The position numbers and the translations under genes are program-made. The notes under the pieces were generated by a model. The model ran no database searches. It was not told the origin of the DNA and saw only the letters and a program-made list of their open reading frames with translations. A stretch of 32,261 bases of DNA from a virus. The DNA lies in the IMG/VR virus record IMGVR_UViG_3300035660_000052, positions 1 through 32,261 of that record; one strand, 5' to 3'. This document shows, piece by piece, positions 19,771-26,532 of the stretch (position 1 is the first letter of the stretch; each line of letters begins with the position of its first letter).

Positions 19771-20756
19771 GCGAACTTGAAGATGCTGTTGATACTCTTA
19801 TCCGTTTGATTAGTAGCCGAATCCGAGTTACTAAGGACAACGGTTCGTTAGCAAGTTTGCTTGTTTGCGAGGGAAACTATGATCGCGAGATCCTAAAACA
19901 ATATGATGGTCAGATCACGTTAAGTACGCTCGATGGTACAGATGAATCAATTAGCCAAGATAGTCGGTTGCGACGTGAGATCGCGCTTGTCAAGTGTAGC
20001 ACTTTCGCTGTCGACAAGACGGCTCCGGGCTCTGACGCCGGAAAGGTCATGCGGAACAAGATGGCCGCCCAGATTAAAGCCATCATTCGCGAAAACAGAA
20101 ACATCCCTTATCAGGTAACCTATAACTTTAGCGGTCTTGGATATCCTTCGGGAGATCCGCACAAAGCTTTCTCATGTGCGGCAGCCACGGAACTCGCGCC
20201 CTCGAGCACGACCTGGGTTGAGCTCAGCAACTTGGAGTATCAAAAAATCTGGTCGAGTGACGACGTTAGGCACACCAAGACGACGACCGTGAGCGGGCAG
20301 TATAGCCTTATGCTCTTCAAGTTCAAACTCGGACCAAGAGAGCAGTGCGTCAAGAAAATCGTGCTCAGTTTTGAGGGTTATGGAACCGCTCCCGGAGGAA
20401 ATGGCGTTACAAGCAAGGTTTGGAATCACGTCGCTGCCGCATGGCAGCAACCGCAGAGCGGAACAGGTGCCGGAGATGAAACCTTAACCATCACGATCTC
20501 TTCTACCTGGACAGACTTCATCGATTCAAGCGGCTATGTGTATCTTCTGGCGAAGACCACGAATCCGAGCGATGGCGCCACGCCTGCGATTCTATATTGC
20601 GATTTTGTCCAGTGCACCGTCCAGGTGGCTGGAATAACCCATTGCGACATCAAGACCTTCAGAAATGTGCTTGTCACCGATTTAAAACCCTACTTGCATA
20701 GCACCGAGTTTGGGCTTAGGACTTGGTTCATCGTCACAGTCTCAGGAGTTTTCTAG
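19767..20756 (+). CDS. Tail terminator-like protein with inserted beta-sandwich domain
   Basis: TTG at 19767 overlaps the preceding stop. Residues 1-135 look like a tail-completion protein (ELEDAVDTLIRLISSRIRVT; SRLRREIALVKCSTFAVDKT; AGKVMRNKMAAQIKAIIREN). Residues about 140-290 are an inserted strand-rich domain (TTTVSGQYSLMLFKFKLGPR, CVKKIVLSFEGYG, SKVWNHVAAAWQQPQSGTG) like DNRLRE or carbohydrate-binding jelly rolls. Residues 295-329 return to the first fold (CDIKTFRNVLVTDLKPYL). It would cap the tail tube at the neck. Position between neck protein and tail tube supports this; the exact fold is inferred. Confidence 0.6.
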   Translation: MSELEDAVDTLIRLISSRIRVTKDNGSLASLLVCEGNYDREILKQYDGQITLSTLDGTDESISQDSRLRREIALVKCSTFAVDKTAPGSDAGKVMRNKMAAQIKAIIRENRNIPYQVTYNFSGLGYPSGDPHKAFSCAAATELAPSSTTWVELSNLEYQKIWSSDDVRHTKTTTVSGQYSLMLFKFKLGPREQCVKKIVLSFEGYGTAPGGNGVTSKVWNHVAAAWQQPQSGTGAGDETLTITISSTWTDFIDSSGYVYLLAKTTNPSDGATPAILYCDFVQCTVQVAGITHCDIKTFRNVLVTDLKPYLHSTEFGLRTWFIVTVSGVF

Positions 20757-20774
20757 TCATGGAGTTGAACAAGA

Positions 20775-21635
20775 ATGGTTGAAACCTATGGAACGGATGA
20801 AGAGCGGTTCTACCACGTCGATGAAGGCGTGTTTGGAACCACGCCCACGAATCCGGCGATGCTCTCGGTGCCTTCTGATGTTATCGATCCGGGGTTAGAT
20901 CCCGGGTTGATTCAGCTTCGCGGTGCTGGAAGTTACGATCTTCAGGCGATAAAGAAGGGTCTTCGGCAGCCAAGGTTGAAGGTCGGCTACGTGTTGCCTT
21001 CTACTGGTCCGATTGCGTTGCTCCAGTGGGCGAAAACGGACTTGAACAAAAGCCTCAGTTGCCAGGTTCTGTACTGGAAGGGTTCATTTTCGAGTCCGAC
21101 CGACGTCCTTTCGTTGCTCTTCAAGGGCATGCGCATAAACAAGGCATCTCTGGCTTGCAGCATCGAGGACGTTATCAAGGCGACGCTGGAGCTCGAGGGG
21201 CAGGATCTCGAGACCGGCACGGCAAAGATCACCGGCGCCACGTACACAGACCATACTGGAGCCGTTAGCTTCAGCGAGACATACGTCAAGCAAGACACTA
21301 CCACGCTGGACACGGTAACGGATTGGAAGTTTGACATACTCAACAGCGTTAAGCGGGTGCCAGTCATTCGCTCGAGTAGTGGGCATCTTGCGAAGTACGT
21401 GCCCTTCGGCCACCGGGAGCTTTCAGGCGAGTTGAGTTTCGAGTTTGAGAGCAAGGCCGAGATGGATGCGTGCTTGGCTGACACGGAGTTTTCTCTCGAG
21501 TTCGGGCTCAGCGGCACATGCAAGGCAATATTCAGCGCCTGCAAATGGGGACAAGTCACCCATGCTAAATGGCTTGAAGACCTGATCTGCGCGAAGGCTC
21601 TGTTTGTGGCCAAGGGGCCTCTCTCAATCAGTTAG
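20775..21635 (+). CDS. Major tail tube protein
   Basis: ATG at 20775; 286 residues. The pattern suits a siphovirus tail tube: an N-terminal arm (ERFYHVDEGVFGTTPTNPAM), a beta barrel with symmetrical halves (RQPRLKVGYVLPSTGPIALL; IEDVIKATLELEGQDLETGT), the segment TDWKFDILNSVKRVPVIRSS, and a repeat of the barrel (HRELSGELSFEFESKAEMDA). It polymerises into hexameric rings. Placement after the terminator and before the chaperone and tape measure genes is canonical. Confidence 0.75.
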   Translation: MVETYGTDEERFYHVDEGVFGTTPTNPAMLSVPSDVIDPGLDPGLIQLRGAGSYDLQAIKKGLRQPRLKVGYVLPSTGPIALLQWAKTDLNKSLSCQVLYWKGSFSSPTDVLSLLFKGMRINKASLACSIEDVIKATLELEGQDLETGTAKITGATYTDHTGAVSFSETYVKQDTTTLDTVTDWKFDILNSVKRVPVIRSSSGHLAKYVPFGHRELSGELSFEFESKAEMDACLADTEFSLEFGLSGTCKAIFSACKWGQVTHAKWLEDLICAKALFVAKGPLSIS

Positions 21636-21643
21636 GGAGTGAG

Positions 21644-22090
21644 ATGATGGAGAAAAGAATCGCGGTTGCTGCTATAATCTGTGCGGGGCTTATTGTCTCA
21701 GCGTCGATAGTTGCCTACTCGAACCTCTACGTTCAGAGATCCGTGTCTGTTACTGTCATATTGAAGTCTGTTACGATTGGTATATACCGCGACTTAGAGT
21801 GCTCAAGTCCTGTCGTTAGCATTGAGTGGGGCATTGTCGAGCCTGGTACTAGAACAGAGCGAATTATCTATATCAGAAATGAAGCGAACGTCAATCTAAT
21901 GCTAAGTCTGGAGACTGCCACTTGGAACCCTCCAGATGCTTCGAGGTTTATTGGTTTCGGTTGGAACTATACCGGCTTTCCTCTTCTCCCCATGCAGGTT
22001 ATTCCAAGCCTTCTCCGTTTGGATGTTTACGTCAACGTGACGGGGATCACAGCTTTCAGTTTTACGATCATTTTTGAAGGGGTTGGCTAG
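21644..22090 (+). CDS. Membrane-anchored Ig-like protein of archaeal type
   Basis: ATG at 21644 (or 21647) after gggagtgag. Residues 1-28 are a signal anchor (KRIAVAAIICAGLIVSASIV). The rest is a beta-sandwich: VSVTVILKSVTIGIYRDLEC, VSIEWGIVEPGTRTERIIYI, RNEANVNLMLSLETATWNP, TGITAFSFTIIFEGVG. I have seen this pattern (a strand ending in an EC or SEC motif, then SPVxSIxWG and a P-G-T turn) in small secreted proteins of Bathyarchaeia and related archaea. It is unusual inside a tail operon and may be a host-derived surface or receptor-related protein. Confidence 0.65.
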   Translation: MMEKRIAVAAIICAGLIVSASIVAYSNLYVQRSVSVTVILKSVTIGIYRDLECSSPVVSIEWGIVEPGTRTERIIYIRNEANVNLMLSLETATWNPPDASRFIGFGWNYTGFPLLPMQVIPSLLRLDVYVNVTGITAFSFTIIFEGVG

Positions 22091-22091
22091 G

Positions 22092-22556
22092 ATGAAAAGC
22101 GAAATACTTGAGGTTGACGATCGGTTTGGTAGCGAGTATAAGGGTCGGTACGTGTTCCAAGAGATCACGTGGGCTCGGAGAAACCGCATCATACAGAAGC
22201 ACACAAAATACAGCAAGATGTCCGGAGAGGTTGAGAGTAGCGACTTCATCGCAATTCAAGCGGAAACGATCTGGGCGAGCCTTCGGCAACAGCCAGAGGC
22301 CAAACCTGTATCACTCGAGAAGCTTTTGAGTGAGGATATCGGCGTTCCGATTGAGCTCGGTGAATTGTTTTCAAAGGTCGTCAACAAACTCAACGGCATG
22401 AGCCATGAGGATGTCCGTTTTTTACTCGAGCAGTTCGACGAGGAAAGCCGCACCCGGCTCTTTCAGAGTTTCGGCTTTGTAAAGAGTTCGGGTGGACCCC
22501 ACTTGACCTCAGAAAGCAGCCAGCCCGAACAATCCAAGAGTTCTGCACAATCCTGA
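22092..22556 (+). CDS. Tail assembly chaperone, short (G-like) product
   Basis: ATG at 22092 with ctagg just upstream. The 154-residue acidic protein (KSEILEVDDRFGSEYKGRYV; FQEITWARRNRIIQKHTKYS; HEDVRFLLEQFDEESRTRLF) lies between tail tube and tape measure genes, as G-type chaperones do. Its last 25 residues are Ser/Gln/Pro-rich. A slippery heptamer T TTT TTA at 22418-22424 is in the correct phase for a -1 shift into the downstream T frame. It keeps tape measure protein soluble during tail assembly. Confidence 0.7.
   Translation: MKSEILEVDDRFGSEYKGRYVFQEITWARRNRIIQKHTKYSKMSGEVESSDFIAIQAETIWASLRQQPEAKPVSLEKLLSEDIGVPIELGELFSKVVNKLNGMSHEDVRFLLEQFDEESRTRLFQSFGFVKSSGGPHLTSESSQPEQSKSSAQS
22418..22424 (+). 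promoter_or_regulatory. Candidate -1 ribosomal frameshift site
   Basis: The heptamer T TTT TTA is positioned X XXY YYZ in the chaperone frame (codons CGT TTT TTA). This is a canonical -1 slippery sequence known from viruses and phages. It sits where the short chaperone must pass into the T frame that lies open behind it. Confidence 0.55.
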
Positions 22557-22627
22557 ACGTAATGGACCAGATCGTGGAGGAAGAGAAGAAAAAAGCTGAA
22601 CTGGAGGCGAAGAGGGCACGTCGATAG
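22425..22627 (+). CDS. Tail assembly chaperone T domain, -1 frame (made by frameshift)
   Basis: In the -1 frame relative to the upstream chaperone, an open stretch ends at TAG 22625-22627. It encodes LCKEFGWTPLDLRKQPARTI followed by QEFCTILNVMDQIVEEEKKK and a basic end. The FGWTP...LR..P pattern is typical of T domains of phage chaperones. The only canonical start in the stretch is an ATG at 22561, which lies after the conserved part, so it is reachable mainly by frameshifting. A shift at 22418-22424 would give a product of about 178 residues; a shift nearer 22475 is also conceivable from how the two frames read. Confidence 0.65.
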
Positions 22628-22986
22628 AAGTAAGTTGCGACATTGAAGGCGCTGAAGAATTCGCGGCTGCTATGCAAAAGTTTGATTCGGCTATGCAGAA
22701 TCAGGTTCACCGGTTTCTCACTAGCTGGGCTGCTGACGTCAAAGCTTCAGCAATGCGAAACGTACGAGTGGTTACGGGGTACTTGCGCAGTAGAATCTAT
22801 GCTGTTGTCAAGGAGTGGGTCGCTGAGATTGGGGCTGAGGCGACTTATGGACTTTTCGTGGAGTTGGGCACAAGATACATGGCGGCGAGGCCTTACCTCT
22901 ATCCTGCGATTCAGGAGCATCTCCCTTCACTTGAAATGAACATTGTTGGAGCCTTGGAACAAGCAAAAGCGGAGGCTGGTCTATGA
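22624..22986 (+). CDS. HK97 gp10-like tail protein, probable AUA start
   Basis: The first ATG in frame is at 22672, but the 16 codons before it encode IEVSCDIEGAEEFAAA, which matches the usual N-terminus of gp10-like tail proteins. An AUA at 22624 overlaps the preceding TAG (ATAG) with gaggg 7 bases upstream. No ATG, GTG or TTG lies between the in-frame TGA at 22597-22599 and 22672. The body includes FDSAMQNQVHRFLTSWAADV, RVVTGYLRSRIYAVVKEW and YGLFVELGTRYMAARPYLYP, the last being the hallmark of this family. It functions at the tail or neck. Confidence 0.7.
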   Translation: MEVSCDIEGAEEFAAAMQKFDSAMQNQVHRFLTSWAADVKASAMRNVRVVTGYLRSRIYAVVKEWVAEIGAEATYGLFVELGTRYMAARPYLYPAIQEHLPSLEMNIVGALEQAKAEAGL

Positions 22987-23168
22987 AAGGGCAGCTATCT
23001 ATTACCGTAGAGATTGATGGGAGACTGTGTATTTTTCTTATTCGTTTGGCAAGGGCTACTTGGTACCTTTGGTTTCCATGGCGAAAGACTGTTCTCTCTT
23101 GGCTACGCCGCAATGCAATCCATCTTTGCCGTGTTTGTGTCGCTAATGGGAGGTGGCATTGGGGTTGA
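22983..23168 (+). CDS. Small basic Trp-rich protein, 61 aa
   Basis: ATG at 22983 overlaps the upstream stop (ATGA). An N-terminal strand (KGQLSITVEIDGRLCIFLIR) is followed by an aromatic basic segment (LARATWYLWFPWRKTVLSWL) and three Cys in all. It could be membrane-associated. No family recognised. It overlaps the start of the tape measure gene. Confidence 0.5.
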   Translation: MKGQLSITVEIDGRLCIFLIRLARATWYLWFPWRKTVLSWLRRNAIHLCRVCVANGRWHWG

Positions 23169-23707
23169 GTTTTCGTGAGATTGCAGTTACGATCAGGGCA
23201 GTCAACAGGGCCAGCTCCGAGTTTGCCAGAATCCAAACGGACGCGGAAAGCTTGGCTGCTCGAGTGAAGAATCTGGGCACTGCCATGGCTGGCCTTGGCG
23301 CTGCGGGTACGGTTGCCGGCCATTTGGCTCACGAATTCGGCTTGCTTAACGATGCTCAGGCGCGCACTTTCAACAGTGCCATGATGGTTGTCTCGGTTAT
23401 GGGTATGTTTATGCGGACGAGTTTAGGCGTTGCCATCGCCCAGAAAGTGTATGCTGCTGCATGCTGGATCTCCGCGGCTGCCCAGAATGCCTTGAACATC
23501 AGTTATGCCACTTTTCTGGCTTTGACCGGTGTCGGGATCGCGGTGATCATTGCTGCCGCTGTTGCCATGTGGAGTTTCGCCAACAGCATGAACGCCGCCA
23601 CCTCGAGCGTTCAAACCTTCAATGAGGCGGCTGCCGAGACACCCGGGCATGCTCGTGGTATTCAGCGTGCTGGCGAGATGGATCTGGCGCGTAGGGGATT
23701 TGAGTAA
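23159..23707 (+). CDS. Short tape measure-like protein, about 183 aa
   Basis: Start uncertain: GTG 23153, TTG 23159 or TTG 23165, with ggaggtgg at about 23148-23155; TTG 23159 is chosen. The N-terminal part (REIAVTIRAVNRASSEFARI; AESLAARVKNLGTAMAGLGA) matches the helical start of tape measure proteins. Two or three hydrophobic segments follow (TFNSAMMVVSVMGMFMRTSL; ISYATFLALTGVGIAVIIAA). It is far shorter than usual tape measures (often more than 600 residues), suggesting a very short tail. Position between chaperones and hub supports the assignment. Confidence 0.65.
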   Translation: MGLSFREIAVTIRAVNRASSEFARIQTDAESLAARVKNLGTAMAGLGAAGTVAGHLAHEFGLLNDAQARTFNSAMMVVSVMGMFMRTSLGVAIAQKVYAAACWISAAAQNALNISYATFLALTGVGIAVIIAAAVAMWSFANSMNAATSSVQTFNEAAAETPGHARGIQRAGEMDLARRGFE

Positions 23708-23709
23708 AA

Positions 23710-25305
23710 GTGAGCGTTGAGAACCCGAGCGTTGCCATTGTTCTCGGATCGGTTACGCCTCCCCAGGGTGACGTCAAAAACCTGACTGTTCACTTAGGTT
23801 GCACGGATGAGGTTTCAAGTTTCGAGCTTTTGATGCAGAACTGGGACAAGAAGTATAGCCCGAGCGGGACCTATCCGATCCAGGAAGGCGCGAGCGCGAC
23901 GATGTATGTGGGTCGGGGCGCAAACTGTCCGCTCCTTCTGACCGGGAAGATTGAAAAGGTGAACTATCCCGGCACGTCGACGACGCATTATGTGAGGGTA
24001 TGTGGCCGTTGCGTTGGAAAAAGCCTCTTCAGCAAGCGAGTAACGAAAACATACACGAGCCAAAAGGGAGAAGCCATTGTCAAAGACATAATAAACAACT
24101 ACACGGTCTTGAGCCACACCCGTGGCATAACTGAGCTCATCGAGGATACGGACACAACTTACACCTTGCTCGAGTATTCGGATACGCCAGTGATCGACAT
24201 CATCAAGTACATAGCTAGTACAGCCGACAAGGGCGGCGTTATCGGGTTTGATTTCAGGGTTGCGCCTGATGGAAAGTTCGAGTTCTTCGCCAAAAACAGC
24301 AAAACCAGTTCAGTGAACTTGACAGATGCAATCGAAGAAAGCGACTATTCCAAGGATAGCCTGAGAATCAGAAATAAGGTTACGATCAAGGGAGCGCCGG
24401 ACAAAAGCAACCCTGCAGACAAAGACGCAGATACGGAGAGTTTGACGCCTACTGATGGCGTTTGGAGTTCTCCGACCGGCGATACTCTGACGTTTGACAC
24501 ATCAACGAAGATCAAGGGCACAGGCAGCATAAAGGCAGCCTGCACGAATGCCTATTACGGTTCCATGATGTTCACTTTCAACAGTGGGAAAGAAGTCAAT
24601 GGGAATGAGTATCCGGTTCTGAGTTTTTGGCCGCAGCGGGAAAGTGCCTTTAACGGCAACATGAACGTGTACTTGATCGACACTTCAAACAGAACAGCCA
24701 CGTATTTCTTCAACTTTGGACCTAGCAAGTGGTTCCAGAAACAGTTCAAGGCAGGAGCGTTATATGCGGATCAGTGGGATGTCCAGAGCGGTTTTGATTG
24801 GACTCAAATAAAGAAGGTTCGTTGGGACTGCTGGTTTGACGCTACAGGCTCGGGGGCCTTCTGGATTGACGGCTTCTTTTTCGGTGGAAAACGCTATAGT
24901 GCAGTAAGAGAAGATTCCGGCAGCCAGACCAAGTACGACATTCAGGAATACAGCGATACTGATGAAGAGCTTTATAGCGATAATGAATGCGATCTTAGGG
25001 CAAAAGCGGTTCTGGCTTTCTTGAAGGAGTACGCGGAGTACTCGGTCATAAAGAGTACCGTACTCGATTATGGCACCACGCCAGTTTTGCCGGCTGACAA
25101 GATCACGGTGGAACTCCCGAACGAGAATGTTAATGCTGCTTTCAGGATTCAGACCGGGGTGGAGTACGTTTTCGACGCCGGCAAGAATGAGCTTGAGGTT
25201 AGTTTTGTTGTTGGAAGGGAGATCCAGCAGCTCGCTGATTACCTATACGCTCTGAAGAGCAAGACCGATCACGTAACCAGACACAAAATTGCGAGGTTGA
25301 TCTAA
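23710..25305 (+). CDS. Baseplate hub-like tail protein with inserted carbohydrate-binding-like domain
   Basis: GTG at 23710; 531 residues. Residues 1-235 follow hub proteins of the gp27/gpD type: VHLGCTDEVSSFELLMQNWD, EGASATMYVGRGANCPLLLT, GKIEKVNYPG, then EAIVKDIINNYTVLSHTRGI and a domain with FDFRVAPDGKFEFFA. Residues about 240-400 are an inserted jelly-roll-like domain (DTLTFDTSTKIKGTGSIKAA; VLSFWPQRESAF; KKVRWDCWFDATGSGAFWID), resembling carbohydrate-binding modules. Residues 405-531 complete the hub (RAKAVLAFLKEYAEYSVIKS). It caps the distal tail tube; the insert may bind host surface glycans. Confidence 0.72.
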   Translation: MSVENPSVAIVLGSVTPPQGDVKNLTVHLGCTDEVSSFELLMQNWDKKYSPSGTYPIQEGASATMYVGRGANCPLLLTGKIEKVNYPGTSTTHYVRVCGRCVGKSLFSKRVTKTYTSQKGEAIVKDIINNYTVLSHTRGITELIEDTDTTYTLLEYSDTPVIDIIKYIASTADKGGVIGFDFRVAPDGKFEFFAKNSKTSSVNLTDAIEESDYSKDSLRIRNKVTIKGAPDKSNPADKDADTESLTPTDGVWSSPTGDTLTFDTSTKIKGTGSIKAACTNAYYGSMMFTFNSGKEVNGNEYPVLSFWPQRESAFNGNMNVYLIDTSNRTATYFFNFGPSKWFQKQFKAGALYADQWDVQSGFDWTQIKKVRWDCWFDATGSGAFWIDGFFFGGKRYSAVREDSGSQTKYDIQEYSDTDEELYSDNECDLRAKAVLAFLKEYAEYSVIKSTVLDYGTTPVLPADKITVELPNENVNAAFRIQTGVEYVFDAGKNELEVSFVVGREIQQLADYLYALKSKTDHVTRHKIARLI

Positions 25306-25307
25306 GG

Positions 25308-25709
25308 GTGAAAAAGCTCGAAAGGGAATTGAAGAACGCTATACCTGGAGACTTGGTTGAAGTGGTTTGGGGTGATGCTAGCATAGGAAAAAGCCTCGAC
25401 TCCGGACCTCTAATCGATATTCCCGTGTTCAGTTGGGGCGTCTTCATCGGTTGTTTGGGTCAGAAGAAAAAGCACATAATCCTAGGCCAGAACAGTTTCC
25501 GTTACGCTGACGGGTTCTTTGATGTTGACTATACCGCTATACCGCTGAGCTGGGCTGAATCGGTTAAGGTTTTGCAGAAACAAGCGGTGACTCCTGAAAT
25601 CGCTCGGCAACTGCTCTACAGTTTTATGAAGGGCGGAAGACGCACAACCATGACGCCACGATCTAAGACGTTTCAAAGGAGCTTGAGGATTCATGGCGGA
25701 CTGGATTAG
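25308..25709 (+). CDS. SH3-like tail-associated protein, 133 aa
   Basis: GTG at 25308, 2 bp after the hub gene. Residues 10-85 read as a small beta barrel (IPGDLVEVVWGDASIGKSLD; IPVFSWGVFIGCLGQKKKHI; ILGQNSFRYADGFFDVDYTA), a pattern I associate with small archaeal proteins of unknown role. The C-terminus is basic and helical. Position right after the hub suggests a baseplate or penetration role. Function not established. Confidence 0.58.
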   Translation: MKKLERELKNAIPGDLVEVVWGDASIGKSLDSGPLIDIPVFSWGVFIGCLGQKKKHIILGQNSFRYADGFFDVDYTAIPLSWAESVKVLQKQAVTPEIARQLLYSFMKGGRRTTMTPRSKTFQRSLRIHGGLD

Positions 25710-25935
25710 ACAAGCCCTGACAAGGCGTAGGCCTCGGACACCCCGCGTGGTTGAGGAACCTGACGAGCGCCTTGTATACATAGTAAAATTCGCCTTAGGC
25801 ATGACAGCATCTTTGGCTGCGATCGAGATTGCCCACTTGGTGGTCCTGCATACGTGGAATAGCGAGGTCTTTGCAGCGATCACTGGGCTTGTCGGTACTG
25901 TTATGGGGGTATTCGTTGGTCAAAAAACAGGTTAG
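25693..25935 (+). CDS. Holin-like membrane protein, 80 aa
   Basis: ATG at 25693, overlapping the upstream gene by 17 bases, with gaggattc just before it. A basic N-terminus (RRRPRTPR) precedes two hydrophobic segments (YIVKFALGMTASLAAIEIAH; VFAAITGLVGTVMGVFVG). Size and topology suit a holin or virion membrane protein, but archaeal lysis proteins are poorly known and no endolysin is recognised next to it. Confidence 0.55.
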   Translation: MADWIRQALTRRRPRTPRVVEEPDERLVYIVKFALGMTASLAAIEIAHLVVLHTWNSEVFAAITGLVGTVMGVFVGQKTG

Positions 25936-26077
25936 GAAAAAGCTTGAAGACATGACTTCGGAAGAGATTGACGCAGAAGTTAAGAGTATGCACAATCGAA
26001 TGGCCGAGATCGTTGAGTACTACGGAAAGAAGCTTCAACAACTCATGAAGGACATGCCGGGGCAGAAGGCGAGCTAG
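25916..26077 (+). CDS. Small helical protein, 53 aa
   Basis: TTG at 25916 with gggggt 5 bases upstream, inside the end of the membrane-protein gene. A single amphipathic helical protein (KKLEDMTSEEIDAEVKSMHN; RMAEIVEYYGKKLQQLMKDM), probably a coiled coil. It may partner the membrane protein with which it overlaps. Function unknown. Confidence 0.52.
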   Translation: MVKKQVRKKLEDMTSEEIDAEVKSMHNRMAEIVEYYGKKLQQLMKDMPGQKAS

Positions 26078-26079
26078 TC

Positions 26080-26532
26080 TTGGCGAAGGGTAGGCCGTGG
26101 ACTAAGGAGCAGGAACAGACACTCATACAGCTTATCCGGAAAGGGAAAGCCGTCGATGTAATCGCAAAGGTCTTGCATAAGACTGAGGAAGCGATTTACA
26201 TGAAGCTCAAGAGGCTCGGGTTGGAAGTAGTTGTTAGTGAAAAAAATCAACTAACAACTTCTTCTCGCTCTAAGACGCCTACCGAATTGCCGAGCATCGA
26301 GAACGTTCTCAAGCGGTTAAGTCGTGCCCTGAAAGATTTGGAAAAGCCGGGGATCGAGAAGAACGAAATCATTAGGCTCAGATGCTTCATTCAAGGCGTC
26401 AAGATCTACAAAGAGCTCTTCGGAGACTACGTGCAATATTCTGAGATAGAGGCTGAGCTCGTAGAGTTGAGGCGTGTTTATGAGGAACTACGAAAGAACG
26501 CCAAGGACAATGCACCCAAAAGAAATAAGTAA
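26080..26532 (+). CDS. Terminase small subunit-like protein
   Basis: TTG at 26080 directly after the preceding stop. Residues 1-45 form a SANT/HTH-like DNA-binding domain (RPWTKEQEQTLIQLIRKGKA; VDVIAKVLHKTEEAIYMKLK). A linker and a helical region follow (LPSIENVLKRLSRALKDLEK; IIRLRCFIQGVKIYKELFGD; EIEAELVELRRVYEELRKNA) suitable for oligomerisation. Position directly before the large terminase gene, which it overlaps, supports packaging-site recognition. The pac or cos site is not identified. Confidence 0.7.
   Translation: MAKGRPWTKEQEQTLIQLIRKGKAVDVIAKVLHKTEEAIYMKLKRLGLEVVVSEKNQLTTSSRSKTPTELPSIENVLKRLSRALKDLEKPGIEKNEIIRLRCFIQGVKIYKELFGDYVQYSEIEAELVELRRVYEELRKNAKDNAPKRNK

Noticed and set aside
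20987-21613. 208-codon minus-strand open frame
   Set aside because: It is a shadow of the tail tube gene, with no independent evidence.
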